Shown here one piece after another: positions 9,128 through 18,808 of a stretch of DNA of 60,220 nt; the stretch's first letter is position 1; every line of letters begins with the position of its first letter. The notes under the pieces are model-generated. The model saw nothing but the letters and a program-made list of their open reading frames with translations. It was not told the DNA's origin and searched no databases. The stretch covers positions 48,489 to 108,708 of the forward strand of contig PBNJ01000012.1 in NCBI GenBank assembly GCA_002723075.1, written 5' to 3'. The position numbers and the translations under genes were made by a program. The stretch comes from Flavobacteriaceae bacterium. GTDB lineage: Bacteria > Bacteroidota > Bacteroidia > Flavobacteriales > Flavobacteriaceae.

Positions 9128-11755
9128 TTATTTAAGTTTTTTCTTGACAGCAATCTCAATGTAGGCTTCGATAGTGTCTCCGATTTTAATATCGTTGTAG
9201 TCTTTAATCTGTAACCCACAATCATACCCTTTAGTAACCTCTTTCACGTCATCCTTAAATCGCTTGAGGGATGCTAGGGAACCTGTGTAAACGACAACAC
9301 CCTCGCGTACGATACGCACCATTGAATTTCGTGTGATCTTGCCATCCATTACCATACAGCCAGCGATGGTACCCACACGGGAAATTTTATAGGTTTCACG
9401 GATTTCAACATTCCCTTGAACTTCTTCTTTCATATCTGGGGATAAGAGTCCTTCCATGGCATCTTTGAGATCATTGATCGCGTCATAAATGATGGAATAA
9501 CTCCGCACATCGATTTCTTCTTTGTCAGCTAATTGTCTGGCTGTACCCACAGGTCGCACATTAAAACCAACGATAATAGCTTCGGAAGCGGAAGCCAAAA
9601 GCACATCCGACTCCGTGATGGCACCAACTCCTTTATGGATTATATTGACCTGAATTTCTTCGGTAGATAATTTTTGGAAGGAATCTGTCAATGCCTCAAC
9701 CGAGCCGTCAACATCTCCTTTTAAGATGATGTTGAGTTCCTTGAATTCGCCCAAGGCGATTCGTCTGCCAATTTCATCCAAAGTAATATGGCGTTGAGTA
9801 CGAACTGACTGTTCACGCACCAGTTGGGTACGCTTTGCAGCAATTTGTTTGGCTTCTTTTTCTTCAACAAATACATTGAAACGGTCGCCTGCAGTGGGTG
9901 CTCCGTCTAACCCAAGAAGAGATACTGGGGTTGATGGTCCAGCTTCAGACACTTCGTTACCGCGCTCGTCTTGCATTGCGCGTACTTTACCACTGTGCTG
10001 ACCGGCAAGAATGTAATCTCCAATTCGCAACGTACCTGCTTGCACGAGTATGGTCGACACATATCCGCGACCCTTGTCCAAAAAGGCCTCAACAACAGTT
10101 CCTTGCGCAGCTTTTGAAGGATTTGCCTTGAGTTCTAACAGTTCTGATTCAAGCATTACTTTTTCGAGAAGTTCAGGAATTCCTGTTCCTTGTTTTGCGG
10201 AGACGTCATGCGATTGGATTTTACCACCCCAATCTTCAACGAGTAAATTCATCGCTGCTAGACCTTCTTTAATTTTGTCTGGATTTGCGTTTGGGCTATC
10301 AATTTTATTGATCGCAAATACAATTGGCACAGAGGCCGCTTGCGCGTGGCTGATCGCTTCTTTAGTCTGTGGCATGATGTCATCATCTGCAGCGATAACA
10401 ATAATAACCAAATCCGTTACTTGTGTTCCACGTGCACGCATGGCTGTAAAGGCTTCGTGACCTGGTGTATCTAAAAAAGTGATTTTTTGACCGCTCTCTA
10501 ATTTTACACTATATGCACCAATGTGCTGGGTAATTCCACCCGATTCATCTGCAGTTACATTTGTTTTTCGGATATAGTCAAGTAGTGAAGTTTTTCCATG
10601 ATCGACATGACCCATCACCGTTACAATAGGGGAACGAGGTAACAAATCATCCGGATTGTCTTCTGGCTCATCTATTGTTTCTTCGATGTCAGCAGTTACA
10701 AATTCAACGGTATACCCAAATTCTTCCGCAACGATTGACAAGGTTTCAGCATCCAGTCTCTGGTTCATGGTCACCATTATCCCCAGCGTCATACAGGCAG
10801 AAATAATTTCTGTAGAGCTGATATCCATCATAGTTGCAATTTCACCAACAGTCACAAACTCGGTAACCTTAAGCAGCTTGCTGTCCGCTTCGACTTGGGC
10901 TGCATCTTCCTCAGATTTTTGACGGTGCGAGTCTCTCTTTTCACGTCGATACTTTGCACCCTTTGATTTGGTGGTTTTTCCTTGTAACTTTTCTAGAGTC
11001 TCACGAATCTGCTTTTGAATTTCTTCATCACTAGGCTCTTCATGGGTAGGTTGGTTTGGTCGTTTTGCTTTGGGTTTGTTTTGCGGTCCTCCACTAGGAC
11101 CCGTGTTTTTTGTAATTCGTTTGCGACGTCTTTTGCGATCATTGTTATCCGCACTCGGTTTTGTTTCTTTTTTCTCAAACTTTTTGAGATCAATCTTATC
11201 TCCCGCAATCTTAAGCCCAGTTAGCTTTTTGTACTGCGTAGTGACCTTTTCTGTATCTGATGTAGTTGTTTTTTCGGTCTCAGCTTGCTTTTGCTCAATT
11301 TGCTTTTGTGGAGTGGAGCTTGTTGCGGGCTCTGCAGCTTGCTCTTCCGTTTTTATTGGTTCAGCTTCAGGAGATTCAGTGCTTTCTTGAGCCTCGACTT
11401 TCTCTTTTGGTTTTGGATTCGGATCTAAATCAATTTTACCAACTTGGCGGAGACCCTTGAGTTCAGTACGCGCCTGAACAACTTTGGTTTTTGTTTCTTG
11501 CTTTTCTTCGATTCGTTGGCGGATAGCTTCTTTTTCTTTGCGCTTAACTTCGCTGACTTCTTCTGAAGCTTCCTTTTTGTTTCGATCGGTCTGAAAAGCA
11601 TCAACTAAAAGTTGATATTCCGCCTGGGAAATTTTAGACGTAGGACGTGCCTCTATCTCAAACCCATGTTCTCCCAACTGCTCTACTGCGCGGTCTAAGG
11701 AAATATTTAACTCGCGGAGAACTTTATTGATTCGTATGGTTTTGACTTCAGACAT
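9128..11755 (-). CDS. infB: Translation initiation factor IF-2
   Basis: This 875-residue protein has an N-terminal IF2_N module ([19 protein letters not shown]) and a long charged linker rich in Lys/Glu/Gln and Arg (about 65-290). A second IF2_N-like segment ([12 protein letters not shown]) precedes the GTPase domain with G1 [11 protein letters not shown]3 DTPGHEAF and G4 NKID. The beta-barrel and C-terminal IF2 domains follow, ending in KKKLK. It positions initiator tRNA on the 30S subunit and promotes 50S joining. It is the third gene of rimP-nusA-infB, 38 nt after nusA. Confidence 0.98.
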   Translation of the reverse strand: MSEVKTIRINKVLRELNISLDRAVEQLGEHGFEIEARPTSKISQAEYQLLVDAFQTDRNKKEASEEVSEVKRKEKEAIRQRIEEKQETKTKVVQARTELKGLRQVGKIDLDPNPKPKEKVEAQESTESPEAEPIKTEEQAAEPATSSTPQKQIEQKQAETEKTTTSDTEKVTTQYKKLTGLKIAGDKIDLKKFEKKETKPSADNNDRKRRRKRITKNTGPSGGPQNKPKAKRPNQPTHEEPSDEEIQKQIRETLEKLQGKTTKSKGAKYRREKRDSHRQKSEEDAAQVEADSKLLKVTEFVTVGEIATMMDISSTEIISACMTLGIMVTMNQRLDAETLSIVAEEFGYTVEFVTADIEETIDEPEDNPDDLLPRSPIVTVMGHVDHGKTSLLDYIRKTNVTADESGGITQHIGAYSVKLESGQKITFLDTPGHEAFTAMRARGTQVTDLVIIVIAADDDIMPQTKEAISHAQAASVPIVFAINKIDSPNANPDKIKEGLAAMNLLVEDWGGKIQSHDVSAKQGTGIPELLEKVMLESELLELKANPSKAAQGTVVEAFLDKGRGYVSTILVQAGTLRIGDYILAGQHSGKVRAMQDERGNEVSEAGPSTPVSLLGLDGAPTAGDRFNVFVEEKEAKQIAAKRTQLVREQSVRTQRHITLDEIGRRIALGEFKELNIILKGDVDGSVEALTDSFQKLSTEEIQVNIIHKGVGAITESDVLLASASEAIIVGFNVRPVGTARQLADKEEIDVRSYSIIYDAINDLKDAMEGLLSPDMKEEVQGNVEIRETYKISRVGTIAGCMVMDGKITRNSMVRIVREGVVVYTGSLASLKRFKDDVKEVTKGYDCGLQIKDYNDIKIGDTIEAYIEIAVKKKLK

Positions 11756-11793
11756 ATGCTATATTGGTATTCAAAAATAGGGATTTCAATCCG

Positions 11794-13026
11794 TTAACTC
11801 GAAAATTCTGCGTTTAATATGTTGCGGACTTCGACAACGGTTTCCTCTTCCAAGTCCGTTCGTTTGACCAAATCCTCGACCTCTTGCTCCAAAACACTCT
11901 TGGCAGTATCCAATCCAACCTTTCGAAACTCTTCGATAATCCATCCTTCGATTTCATCAGAAAACTCCGTAAGCTCAACATCTTCCTCTGCCCCTTCACG
12001 GTAGACATCAATTTCATAACCAGTGAGTTGACCTGCTAAACGGATATTGAATCCACCTCGGCCAATCGCTTTTGAAACTTCTGAAGGATCCATATACACT
12101 TCCACGGCCTTCTTTTCTTCATCGATTGTCATATTGGTAATTTTAGCGGGACTCAGAGCACGCGTAATCATCAACTGGTTGTTATTCGTATAATTGATCA
12201 CATCGATATTTTCATTCCCAAGCTCACGGACAATTCCATGAATTCGAGATCCTTTCATCCCGACACAAGCACCGACAGGATCGATGCGGTCGTCGTAGGA
12301 ATCCACCGCAACTTTTGCTTTTTCTCCAGGGACACGAACCACTTTTTTGACGCTAATCAAGCCATCAAACACTTCTGGTATTTCTTGTTCAAAAAGTTTC
12401 TCTAAAAACTTTGGTGCGGTACGTGACATCACAATACTCGGCTTGGCACCCTTGAGCTCTACGCTTTCAATCACACCTCGAACGCTATCTCCTTTACGGA
12501 AAAAGTCTGATGGGATTTGACGGTCTTTCGGCAAGATGATTTCGTTTCCATCATCATCGATCAAAATCACAACACGGCTGCGTACATGGTGTACCTCAGC
12601 GGTGTAGATCTCCCCAACAAGTTCGATAAATTGTTTGTAGATAATCGTATTGTCATGCTCATGGATTCGAGCGATAAGGTTTTGACGAAGGGAAAGGATC
12701 GATCGACGACCCAAATCCGAGAGCTTTACCTCTTCGGACACATCTTCACCAACTTCAAAGTCAGGCTCAATCTTTCGCGCTGCTGTCAGTTCGATTTCTT
12801 CGTTTTCATCTTCCACCTGTCCATCTTCGACAACGATACGATTGCGCCAGATTTCCAAATCTCCTTTGTCAGGGTTGATAATGATGTCAAAATTGTCATC
12901 GGTGCCAAACTTTCGCTTGAGCGTATTGCGAAACACCTCTTCCAAAATGGCCATGAGGGTCACACGGTCGATAAGCTTATCATCTTTAAACTCCGAAAAC
13001 GATTCGATTAATGCGAGATTTTCCAT
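11794..13026 (-). CDS. nusA: Transcription termination/antitermination factor NusA
   Basis: 410 residues. The order is an N-terminal RNA-polymerase-binding domain (ALIESFSEFKDDKLIDR), an S1 domain around residues 130-200 (RKGDSVRGVIESVELK), KH1 (DPVGACVGMKGSRIHGI) and KH2 (EVSKAIGRGGFNIRLA). The C-terminus is a short acidic tail without the extra acidic repeats found in Escherichia coli NusA. It modulates pausing, termination and rRNA antitermination. It sits 6 nt after rimP in a conserved operon. Confidence 0.97.
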   Translation of the reverse strand: MENLALIESFSEFKDDKLIDRVTLMAILEEVFRNTLKRKFGTDDNFDIIINPDKGDLEIWRNRIVVEDGQVEDENEEIELTAARKIEPDFEVGEDVSEEVKLSDLGRRSILSLRQNLIARIHEHDNTIIYKQFIELVGEIYTAEVHHVRSRVVILIDDDGNEIILPKDRQIPSDFFRKGDSVRGVIESVELKGAKPSIVMSRTAPKFLEKLFEQEIPEVFDGLISVKKVVRVPGEKAKVAVDSYDDRIDPVGACVGMKGSRIHGIVRELGNENIDVINYTNNNQLMITRALSPAKITNMTIDEEKKAVEVYMDPSEVSKAIGRGGFNIRLAGQLTGYEIDVYREGAEEDVELTEFSDEIEGWIIEEFRKVGLDTAKSVLEQEVEDLVKRTDLEEETVVEVRNILNAEFSS

Positions 13027-13032
13027 TGTGTA

Positions 13033-13503
13033 TTACTTAAATTGGATTTGAACGGTTGCTTTTTCGATTTGATTGTAGGGGACTTGCAATTGTTTGACCA
13101 CGGTGTGTTTTCCCTTGCCAATTGGTTTGGGTTCACGGGCTTTCCACTCTAGAGTGATTTGTTCATCATCTGCCTGCTTGAGTATGGCCTTATAATTGTC
13201 ATTATCTGTGGTGTGTACCGCCAGTTTTCTGCCAATATTTTTTTTGTATTGACGTACCATTTGCAACGGATGGGTTGCACCTGACGAGCTCACCTCCAAC
13301 GAAAAGTCATGTACTTCCCGATCGAGTTGATGTTCAATGTGGCGGCTCACTTTGATGCATTGCTCCAAAGAAACCCCATGATCCCCGTCAAGTACCACCT
13401 GGACTCTCGATTGATTATCGATGTGTAAATCAATCAAAAACAAATCGGGGTGGAACGACAAAGCCTCCGCTAATAAATTTTGTATGTTTTCTTTAAATTC
13501 CAT
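13033..13503 (-). CDS. rimP: Ribosome maturation factor RimP
   Basis: 156 residues with the RimP two-domain layout: an N-terminal alpha/beta domain (DLFLIDLHIDNQSRVQVVLDGD and the motif VSLEQCIKVSRHIE), then DFSLEVSSSGATHPL and a C-terminal SH3-like barrel. It is required for 30S maturation. It is the first gene of rimP-nusA-infB. Its ATG lies only two bases after a run of nine T that follows a hairpin (see the leader element), leaving no room for a Shine-Dalgarno sequence. Confidence 0.96.
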   Translation of the reverse strand: MEFKENIQNLLAEALSFHPDLFLIDLHIDNQSRVQVVLDGDHGVSLEQCIKVSRHIEHQLDREVHDFSLEVSSSGATHPLQMVRQYKKNIGRKLAVHTTDNDNYKAILKQADDEQITLEWKAREPKPIGKGKHTVVKQLQVPYNQIEKATVQIQFK

Positions 13504-13505
13504 CT

Positions 13506-13534
13506 AAAAAAAAAGGGGACCTTTTGAGTCTCCC
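13506..13534 (-). terminator. Terminator-like hairpin in the rimP leader (candidate attenuator)
   Basis: Read on the minus strand: GGGAGACTCAAAAGGTCCCC followed directly by nine T and then AG-ATG of rimP. The stem is GGG/CCC and GAC/GTC with one bulged A, plus a possible T-G closing pair. A predicted promoter lies only about 20-50 nt upstream, and no minus-strand gene precedes it. The hairpin would therefore terminate or pause the rimP-nusA-infB transcript itself. The structure is visible in the sequence; the regulatory role is inferred. Confidence 0.6.
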
Positions 13535-13556
13535 AATGGTTTATCAGAATGTGTTG

Positions 13557-13588
13557 CAAATATATATGTTTTAAAATTCTTACCCAAA
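13557..13588 (-). promoter_or_regulatory. Predicted promoter of rimP-nusA-infB
   Basis: On the minus strand TTTG (13585-13588) is followed by a 20-nt spacer and TATATTTG (13557-13564), matching the Bacteroidota -33/-7 consensus. Transcription would begin near 13550, giving a leader of about 47 nt that is mostly the terminator-like hairpin. Confidence 0.65.
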
Positions 13589-13652
13589 TCAATTTGTCAG
13601 ATTGTTTATTCCTGTATTTCTACGCAAACTTTTTCTAACTCATTGAAATTCA

Positions 13653-13660
13653 TACATTCG
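13653..13660 (+). promoter_or_regulatory. Possible -7 element of the fatty acid hydroxylase family gene
   Basis: TACATTCG differs from TAnnTTTG at one position and lies five bases before the ATG at 13666, so the mRNA would be nearly leaderless. No convincing -33 box is visible at the standard distance. Confidence 0.3.
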
Positions 13661-13665
13661 CAAAT

Positions 13666-14913
13666 ATGGAAGCTTATGCCAATGCCTTATTGATTGCCAT
13701 TCCCGCCTTTTTGGTGCTTATGCTGACGGAACTCATTTATGGCTATGCGACCGGCAAACAAACCTATGTGTTTATGGATACCATTTCGAGTTTGAGCTCG
13801 GGACTGACCAATATTCTTAAAGACACACTTGGTTTAGTTGTGATTTTGATTTCCTATCCTTGGTTGAGCCAACAACTTGCCATTACCCATATCCAAGCAA
13901 ATTTTTGGCTCTACCTCGTTGCCTTTGTCTGTCTCGATTTTGCGTCTTACTGGTCGCATCGTCTCAATCACAAAATCAATTTTTTTTGGAACCAACACAT
14001 CATTCATCACAGTAGTGAAGAGTTCAACATGGCCTGTGCACTACGCCAAAGCATTTCCAATATTCTTGGTTATGGTGCCTTGTTTATGATTCCCGCTGCT
14101 GTTCTGGGAATTCCGCAGGAGGTCATTGCCATTTTGGCGCCACTTCATCTCTTTGGTCAGTTTTGGTATCACACCCAACACATAGGGAAACTCGGTTGGT
14201 TGGAATATATCATTGTGACCCCTTCCCAACACCGTGTTCATCATGCCATCAATCCCATTTATATCGACAAAAATCTCAGTGCAATTTTTTGTGTTTGGGA
14301 TCGCATGTTTGGTACCTTTCAGGAAGAACTTGATGAAGAGCCACCTGTCTATGGCGTACTTAAGCCTGTGCAATCATGGAACCCATTGTGGATCAATTTT
14401 CAACACCTATGGGCACTGACCCGCGATGCTTGGCACACCAAACAGTGGAGCGATAAACTCCGCATCTGGTGGATGCCCACTGGCTGGAGACCCGAGGATG
14501 TCAAACAATCTCACCCAAGGACGGTGATAACCGACGTAACAAAACAGCAAAAATATGCGCCTCCCTATAAACGTTCCCACGCATATTGGGCATTGTTTCA
14601 CTTTTGCGCAACCATGGGTTTACTGCTGTTAATGCTCTATCACTTTGGGAGCCTATCTTCTTTGCATGCCACCGCCATTGGCGTAGCTTTGTTTGTAGCT
14701 ATTTTTGGATACACCAGTATCATGGATCAATACAAATGGAGTGTCGGATTTGAGTGGTTGCGAATTTCAGTTACTTTTTTTGCCTTACAATGGGCAACGG
14801 TTACTTTAATACCTATTATCTATTGGGCGTGGACTGGATATCTTTTGATTTCCCTCACAGCACTGGCTTCAGGCTTTGGACGAGAACGCATGCTGATGCA
14901 AACCGAATATTGA
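13666..14913 (+). CDS. Sterol desaturase / fatty acid hydroxylase superfamily membrane protein
   Basis: A 415-residue integral membrane protein. Three histidine clusters of the di-iron superfamily are visible: SHRLNHK, HIIHHSSEE and QHRVHHAIN, within about residues 100-200. Together they bind a non-haem di-iron centre that hydroxylates or desaturates a lipid using oxygen. Four or more helices precede the C-terminal segment, which adds three further hydrophobic stretches (after about residue 300) beyond the catalytic domain. The substrate cannot be read from sequence; membrane fatty acids, hopanoid-like lipids or carotenoids are possibilities. It is transcribed divergently from rimP. Confidence 0.85.
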   Translation: MEAYANALLIAIPAFLVLMLTELIYGYATGKQTYVFMDTISSLSSGLTNILKDTLGLVVILISYPWLSQQLAITHIQANFWLYLVAFVCLDFASYWSHRLNHKINFFWNQHIIHHSSEEFNMACALRQSISNILGYGALFMIPAAVLGIPQEVIAILAPLHLFGQFWYHTQHIGKLGWLEYIIVTPSQHRVHHAINPIYIDKNLSAIFCVWDRMFGTFQEELDEEPPVYGVLKPVQSWNPLWINFQHLWALTRDAWHTKQWSDKLRIWWMPTGWRPEDVKQSHPRTVITDVTKQQKYAPPYKRSHAYWALFHFCATMGLLLLMLYHFGSLSSLHATAIGVALFVAIFGYTSIMDQYKWSVGFEWLRISVTFFALQWATVTLIPIIYWAWTGYLLISLTALASGFGRERMLMQTEY

Positions 14914-14970
14914 ATTGCTATTGGAGTTCTTTGTTGTTCGTTATGATTGATTCGGGGTTTTTTCATGCTT

Positions 14971-14986
14971 CCTGTCGGAAAGCAGG
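14971..14986. repeat. Imperfect REP-like palindrome left of tRNA-Gln
   Basis: CCTGTCGGAAAGCAGG has short inverted ends (CCTG/CAGG) and resembles, in degenerate form, the better palindrome at 15141-15159 on the other side of the tRNA. Weak on its own; listed because the two bracket the tRNA gene. Confidence 0.25.
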
Positions 14987-15008
14987 TGACAAAGCAAAGG
15001 GGTAAAAA

Positions 15009-15032
15009 AATCCCGCCTGTTTAGACGGGATT
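15009..15032 (-). terminator. Intrinsic terminator after tRNA-Gln
   Basis: On the minus strand AATCCCG and CGGGATT form a stem around an inner GTCTAAACAGG segment that can pair partly. The 3' side continues into a run of seven T. It begins eight bases past the 3' end of the tRNA on the same strand, so it ends that transcript. Confidence 0.75.
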
Positions 15033-15039
15033 CTCCATG

Positions 15040-15112
15040 TTGGCCTACTAGGGATCGAACCTAGACTCTTCTGAACCAAAATCAGACGTGTTGCCAGTTA
15101 CACCATAGGCCA
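15040..15112 (-). tRNA. tRNA-Gln (anticodon UUG)
   Basis: 73 nt on the minus strand. The acceptor stem TGGCCTA pairs with TAGGCCA, with discriminator A; CCA is not encoded. The anticodon stem TCTGA/TCAGA encloses the loop TTTTGGT with anticodon TTG. The T-arm TCTAGGTTCGATCCCTAGT includes the conserved GTTCGATCC. It stands alone rather than in a tRNA cluster and is followed by an intrinsic terminator. Confidence 0.96.
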
Positions 15113-15140
15113 GTAAAATGCTATTTCTTGGCTTGGCGAG

Positions 15141-15159
15141 CCTGCCTGCCGTAGGCAGG
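15141..15159. repeat. REP-like palindrome right of tRNA-Gln
   Basis: CCTGCCTGCCGTAGGCAGG is a 7-bp perfect inverted repeat (CCTGCCT/AGGCAGG) around a 5-nt loop. GC-rich palindromes of this kind are dispersed in many Bacteroidota genomes. It lies in the non-coding gap between tRNA-Gln and the DUF2723 gene, 29 nt upstream of the tRNA 5' end. No other good copy is visible in this window. Confidence 0.5.
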
Positions 15160-15257
15160 TTGCAGAACCACTTAAGGCCAATAGCGCTGCAAAAATAAAA
15201 CAAAGTTTGATAATGCCAATAGTTCTATTTTGATTTCTCAACACAATGAGAATGTTG

Positions 15258-15265
15258 TACATTCG
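15258..15265 (+). promoter_or_regulatory. Possible -7 element of the DUF2723 gene
   Basis: TACATTCG has one mismatch to TAnnTTTG and ends 18 nt before the ATG at 15284. A TTTG at 15229-15232 is 25 nt upstream, somewhat far for a -33 box. Confidence 0.3.
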
Positions 15266-15283
15266 TAACTCCAAAAACCACAA

Positions 15284-18200
15284 ATGAATTTTCGCGTCTG
15301 GAATCTGAGATTGGGTTGGTTTGCTTTTGCGATTTCACTCCTCTCCTACTTGCTCACTGTCGAACCCACTGCAAGTTATTGGGACTGTAGCGAATATATC
15401 GCTACCGCTGCCAAGTTGCAAGTTGGTCACCCACCGGGTGCTCCATTTTTTCAAATGGTTGGAGCGGTGTTTGCAATCCTCGCTCCCCATGCGGAATATA
15501 TCGCTCTATCAGTCAATATGATGTCGGTATTAGCGAGCAGCTTTACGGTCTTGTTTTTGTTTTGGACGATTACAGGGATTGCACGTCGTTTGGTGCGCGA
15601 ACAAGTCGATGATAATCACACCCAAGTCTTAGTTTTAATCGCCGGACTTGTCGGTGCTCTTGGGTTTGCATACACCGATAGTTTTTGGTTCAACGCCGTT
15701 GAGGCAGAAGTCTATGCCATGGCAACTTGTATCCTATCTATCCTCTTTTGGCTAGGGCTACGCTGGGAAGCCGATATGGACAAGCCACGCGGCGATCGCT
15801 GGTTGGTGCTCATTGCTTTTGTTGTTGGTCTTTCCTTTGGCGTGCATTTTATGGGGCTTTTGACCATACCTGCCATCGGGATGTTATACTATTTTAAAAC
15901 CACAGATACCGTGACGATAAAAGGGTTTGTGTTGGCCAATATCCTCTCCATAGCGGTTTTGCTTTTTATCTTTAAACTCCTGCTTCCTAGTACACTTGCG
16001 TATTTTGGATATGCCGAGGTGTTTTTTGTCAATCAAATTGGCTTGCCTTTCCACTCGGGAACTATCGCTGCTGGACTTTCACTTATTGCGTTTTTCGTGT
16101 ACACCCTTCAAGTGACGCATCGCAAAAACTGGGTACAACTCAATACCACTCTACTTTGTGTCCTATTTATTCTCGTTGGGTTTTCGTCTTGGCTGATGCT
16201 TCCGATTCGTGCCAATGCCAATACGGTTATCAATGAAAACGCTCCCACAGATGCACGTGCATTGCTAGCCTATTACAACCTCGAACAATATCCTGATACC
16301 CATTTATTTTATGGGCCAATGTTTACCGATATGTATGCTGGACAGGATGAAAAAACACCTTATGTTGACGCTAAACCTAAGTACGAAAAAGATGAGAAAT
16401 CAGGCCGATATATTATTGTTAATGAGTGGGAAAATGCGCAGATCAATAGTAATCGCAAGCACGAAGGCATATTACCGAGAATGTGGAGCAGTGGAAATGC
16501 AACCAATTATATGACTTACTACGGAACAGTTGACTTTGATGTCAAACTCGAGTACCGAAACGAAGAAGGTCTTGTAGAGGCAGTGAACACATTTATCAGC
16601 GACTGGAACGAGGGGCGAGCAGATGTAGAGGAATATCATAATTTCCTTACAACCTATGCTCCTTATCTCGATATCGAAAAGCCTTCGTTTTTTGACAACC
16701 TCCGCTATATGTTTGACTTCCAAATTGGATATATGTATTGGCGGTATTTTATGTGGAATTTTTCTGGTCGTCAAAACGATCTTCAAGGAAAACTTGACCC
16801 AATCAATGGAAACTGGATCAGTGGAATTCCATATATCGACAACTGGCGTTTGGGCCCACAGGAACTGCTGCCAAGTGAACTGGCCAACAACAAAGGGAAA
16901 AATAAATACTATATGCTGCCCCTATTGATGGGGATTTTGGGATTTGCCTTTTTATATGGCAAAGACCCCAAACGGTTTTGGGTGATGCTATTGCTGTTTT
17001 TGTTTACCGGACTGGCGCTCAAAGTTTATCTCAACGAACGGGTTTTTGAACCACGTGAGCGCGACTATGCCTTGGTTGGCTCGTTCTATACTTTCAGTAT
17101 CTTCATTGGTTTAGGAGTGCTTGCCCTTTCCGAACGAATCCAGTCTTTTCTTCGTCCGCGTATCACCGTTCCGATTGTCGGAGCACTGTGTTTGCTTTGC
17201 GTACCCGTACTATTAGCGTCCGAAAACTGGGACGATCACGATCGCTCGGGTCGGTATACTGCACAGTCAACTGCAAAGGCCTATCTGGACTCTGTGGAGG
17301 AAGATGTAGATGCCATGATTTTTACCATTGGAGATAATGACACCTTTGCCATTTGGTATGCACAAGAAATTGAAGGCTACCGAACGGATGTACGTAGCAT
17401 CAATACCCAACTTCTGGCAACTGATTGGTATATCGATCAGCTCAAACGACGTACCTATACCAGCTCGCCAATCCCATCTCAACTCGAGCACCGTCAATAT
17501 GCCTATGGGGTACGGGATTACATCAAACACGAGGCACTGCTCGACTCGGTTCGTTGGACATTAAATGACTTTATGCGTTGGGTGAGTAGTGACCAACCGC
17601 GAACGCAGTATAAGTTTCTCCTCGAACAATATGACGTTTCAACAACTAATATCCCCAAGTCAACCCAACAAATGATCTATTATCCGACCAACCAAATTCG
17701 GGTGCCAGTCAATAAAGAAAATGTATTAAAAAGCGGAGTGGTCAAGCCCGAGGACGCAGAACTTATTGTCGATTATATCGATATCGATCTTCCCACATCA
17801 GGGTTATACAAAAACCGATTGATGATGCTCGACATTCTGAACAATAACGACTGGGAGCGACCGATTTATTTTACAGGAGGCAGCTATGACGATAGCGAGT
17901 ATTTTTGGATGAAAGACTATTTGCAACTCGATGGTTTGGTGTATAAACTCGTGCCAATCAAGACCCCTATTGATCCAAACAATCCCTACCAAATGGGTCG
18001 AATAGATGCCAATCAGATGTATGATATTGTGATGAAATGGGACTGGGGAAATTCTGATAGCCCTGACATTTATCACGATCCAGAAACGAGAAAAAATAGC
18101 ATTTCTTTCCGATCAAATATCACACGATTGGCCAATGCATTAGTTGAAGACAATCAAGTCGAAAAAGCAATCACTGTCCTCGACCTGGCCATGGACAAAA

Positions 18201-18808
18201 TGCCGATTGAGACCTTTGGCTATTACAGCTTGGTTACCCCTATAGCAAGTGCCTATTATCGTGCAGGAGCCACAGAAAAAGCCCAACAGATTGTGCAAAA
18301 GTTAGCAGCTGGCTATCATGAATATATGCGCTACTATGCCCAGTGGGACAATGACGACCAGTTGGCGCTTATGGAAGACCTCGTCGGAAATGTGGAGCGG
18401 TACAAAAGTTTGTTGACCGAAGTTGTTCAAGCCAGAGATTACGAAACCCTAGCTGCCATATACAATCGGTTCTACGAGTCGATATTGCCGTTTAGCTATA
18501 TATATGGTAAGTATGACTTCTACACCGAGCTCACCCCATTTGTTGCTGGCTTATATGCAGCTGATCAACTGGAATTGGCACGAGAGCTCAGTGGACATAT
18601 CGCCCAGCAGTACATCGATCTGCTCAATCGTTTTTTGACCCTGGAGGAGGAGCAATTGAGGTATTTTGAAATGGAAATTGGCATTGAAGTCGAGGCCTAT
18701 AAAAGTTTGATATCTACTATCAAGCGAAACGAAACAGATTCTGAAGTTATTGAGGAGGTGCAAAACACCTATTCGGAAACAGTTGGTCAGTTTGCTTTTC
18801 TCGACTAA
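15284..18808 (+). CDS. DUF2723 family polytopic protein, probable membrane glycosyltransferase
   Basis: 1174 residues. The first half is a multi-helix membrane region that opens with the family signature WDCSEYIATAAKLQVGHPPG (about residues 34-53), where acidic residues near the first periplasmic loop resemble the GT-C type of lipid-linked sugar transferases. More helices run to about residue 640. A large soluble C-terminal domain follows, including SVEEDVDAMIFTIGDNDTFA and helical repeats (about 940-1170) that resemble TPR-type packing. Homologues in Bacteroidota have been proposed to act in protein O-glycosylation; that role is family inference only. Monocistronic; its stop overlaps the convergent thioredoxin-fold gene by four bases. 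Confidence 0.85.
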   Translation: MNFRVWNLRLGWFAFAISLLSYLLTVEPTASYWDCSEYIATAAKLQVGHPPGAPFFQMVGAVFAILAPHAEYIALSVNMMSVLASSFTVLFLFWTITGIARRLVREQVDDNHTQVLVLIAGLVGALGFAYTDSFWFNAVEAEVYAMATCILSILFWLGLRWEADMDKPRGDRWLVLIAFVVGLSFGVHFMGLLTIPAIGMLYYFKTTDTVTIKGFVLANILSIAVLLFIFKLLLPSTLAYFGYAEVFFVNQIGLPFHSGTIAAGLSLIAFFVYTLQVTHRKNWVQLNTTLLCVLFILVGFSSWLMLPIRANANTVINENAPTDARALLAYYNLEQYPDTHLFYGPMFTDMYAGQDEKTPYVDAKPKYEKDEKSGRYIIVNEWENAQINSNRKHEGILPRMWSSGNATNYMTYYGTVDFDVKLEYRNEEGLVEAVNTFISDWNEGRADVEEYHNFLTTYAPYLDIEKPSFFDNLRYMFDFQIGYMYWRYFMWNFSGRQNDLQGKLDPINGNWISGIPYIDNWRLGPQELLPSELANNKGKNKYYMLPLLMGILGFAFLYGKDPKRFWVMLLLFLFTGLALKVYLNERVFEPRERDYALVGSFYTFSIFIGLGVLALSERIQSFLRPRITVPIVGALCLLCVPVLLASENWDDHDRSGRYTAQSTAKAYLDSVEEDVDAMIFTIGDNDTFAIWYAQEIEGYRTDVRSINTQLLATDWYIDQLKRRTYTSSPIPSQLEHRQYAYGVRDYIKHEALLDSVRWTLNDFMRWVSSDQPRTQYKFLLEQYDVSTTNIPKSTQQMIYYPTNQIRVPVNKENVLKSGVVKPEDAELIVDYIDIDLPTSGLYKNRLMMLDILNNNDWERPIYFTGGSYDDSEYFWMKDYLQLDGLVYKLVPIKTPIDPNNPYQMGRIDANQMYDIVMKWDWGNSDSPDIYHDPETRKNSISFRSNITRLANALVEDNQVEKAITVLDLAMDKMPIETFGYYSLVTPIASAYYRAGATEKAQQIVQKLAAGYHEYMRYYAQWDNDDQLALMEDLVGNVERYKSLLTEVVQARDYETLAAIYNRFYESILPFSYIYGKYDFYTELTPFVAGLYAADQLELARELSGHIAQQYIDLLNRFLTLEEEQLRYFEMEIGIEVEAYKSLISTIKRNETDSEVIEEVQNTYSETVGQFAFLD

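Noticed and set aside
15098-15283. A 61-codon minus-strand open frame between tRNA-Gln and the DUF2723 gene, with a hydrophobic stretch.
   Set aside because: It overlaps the 5' end of the tRNA and includes the REP-like palindrome; no family pattern. Treated as non-coding.
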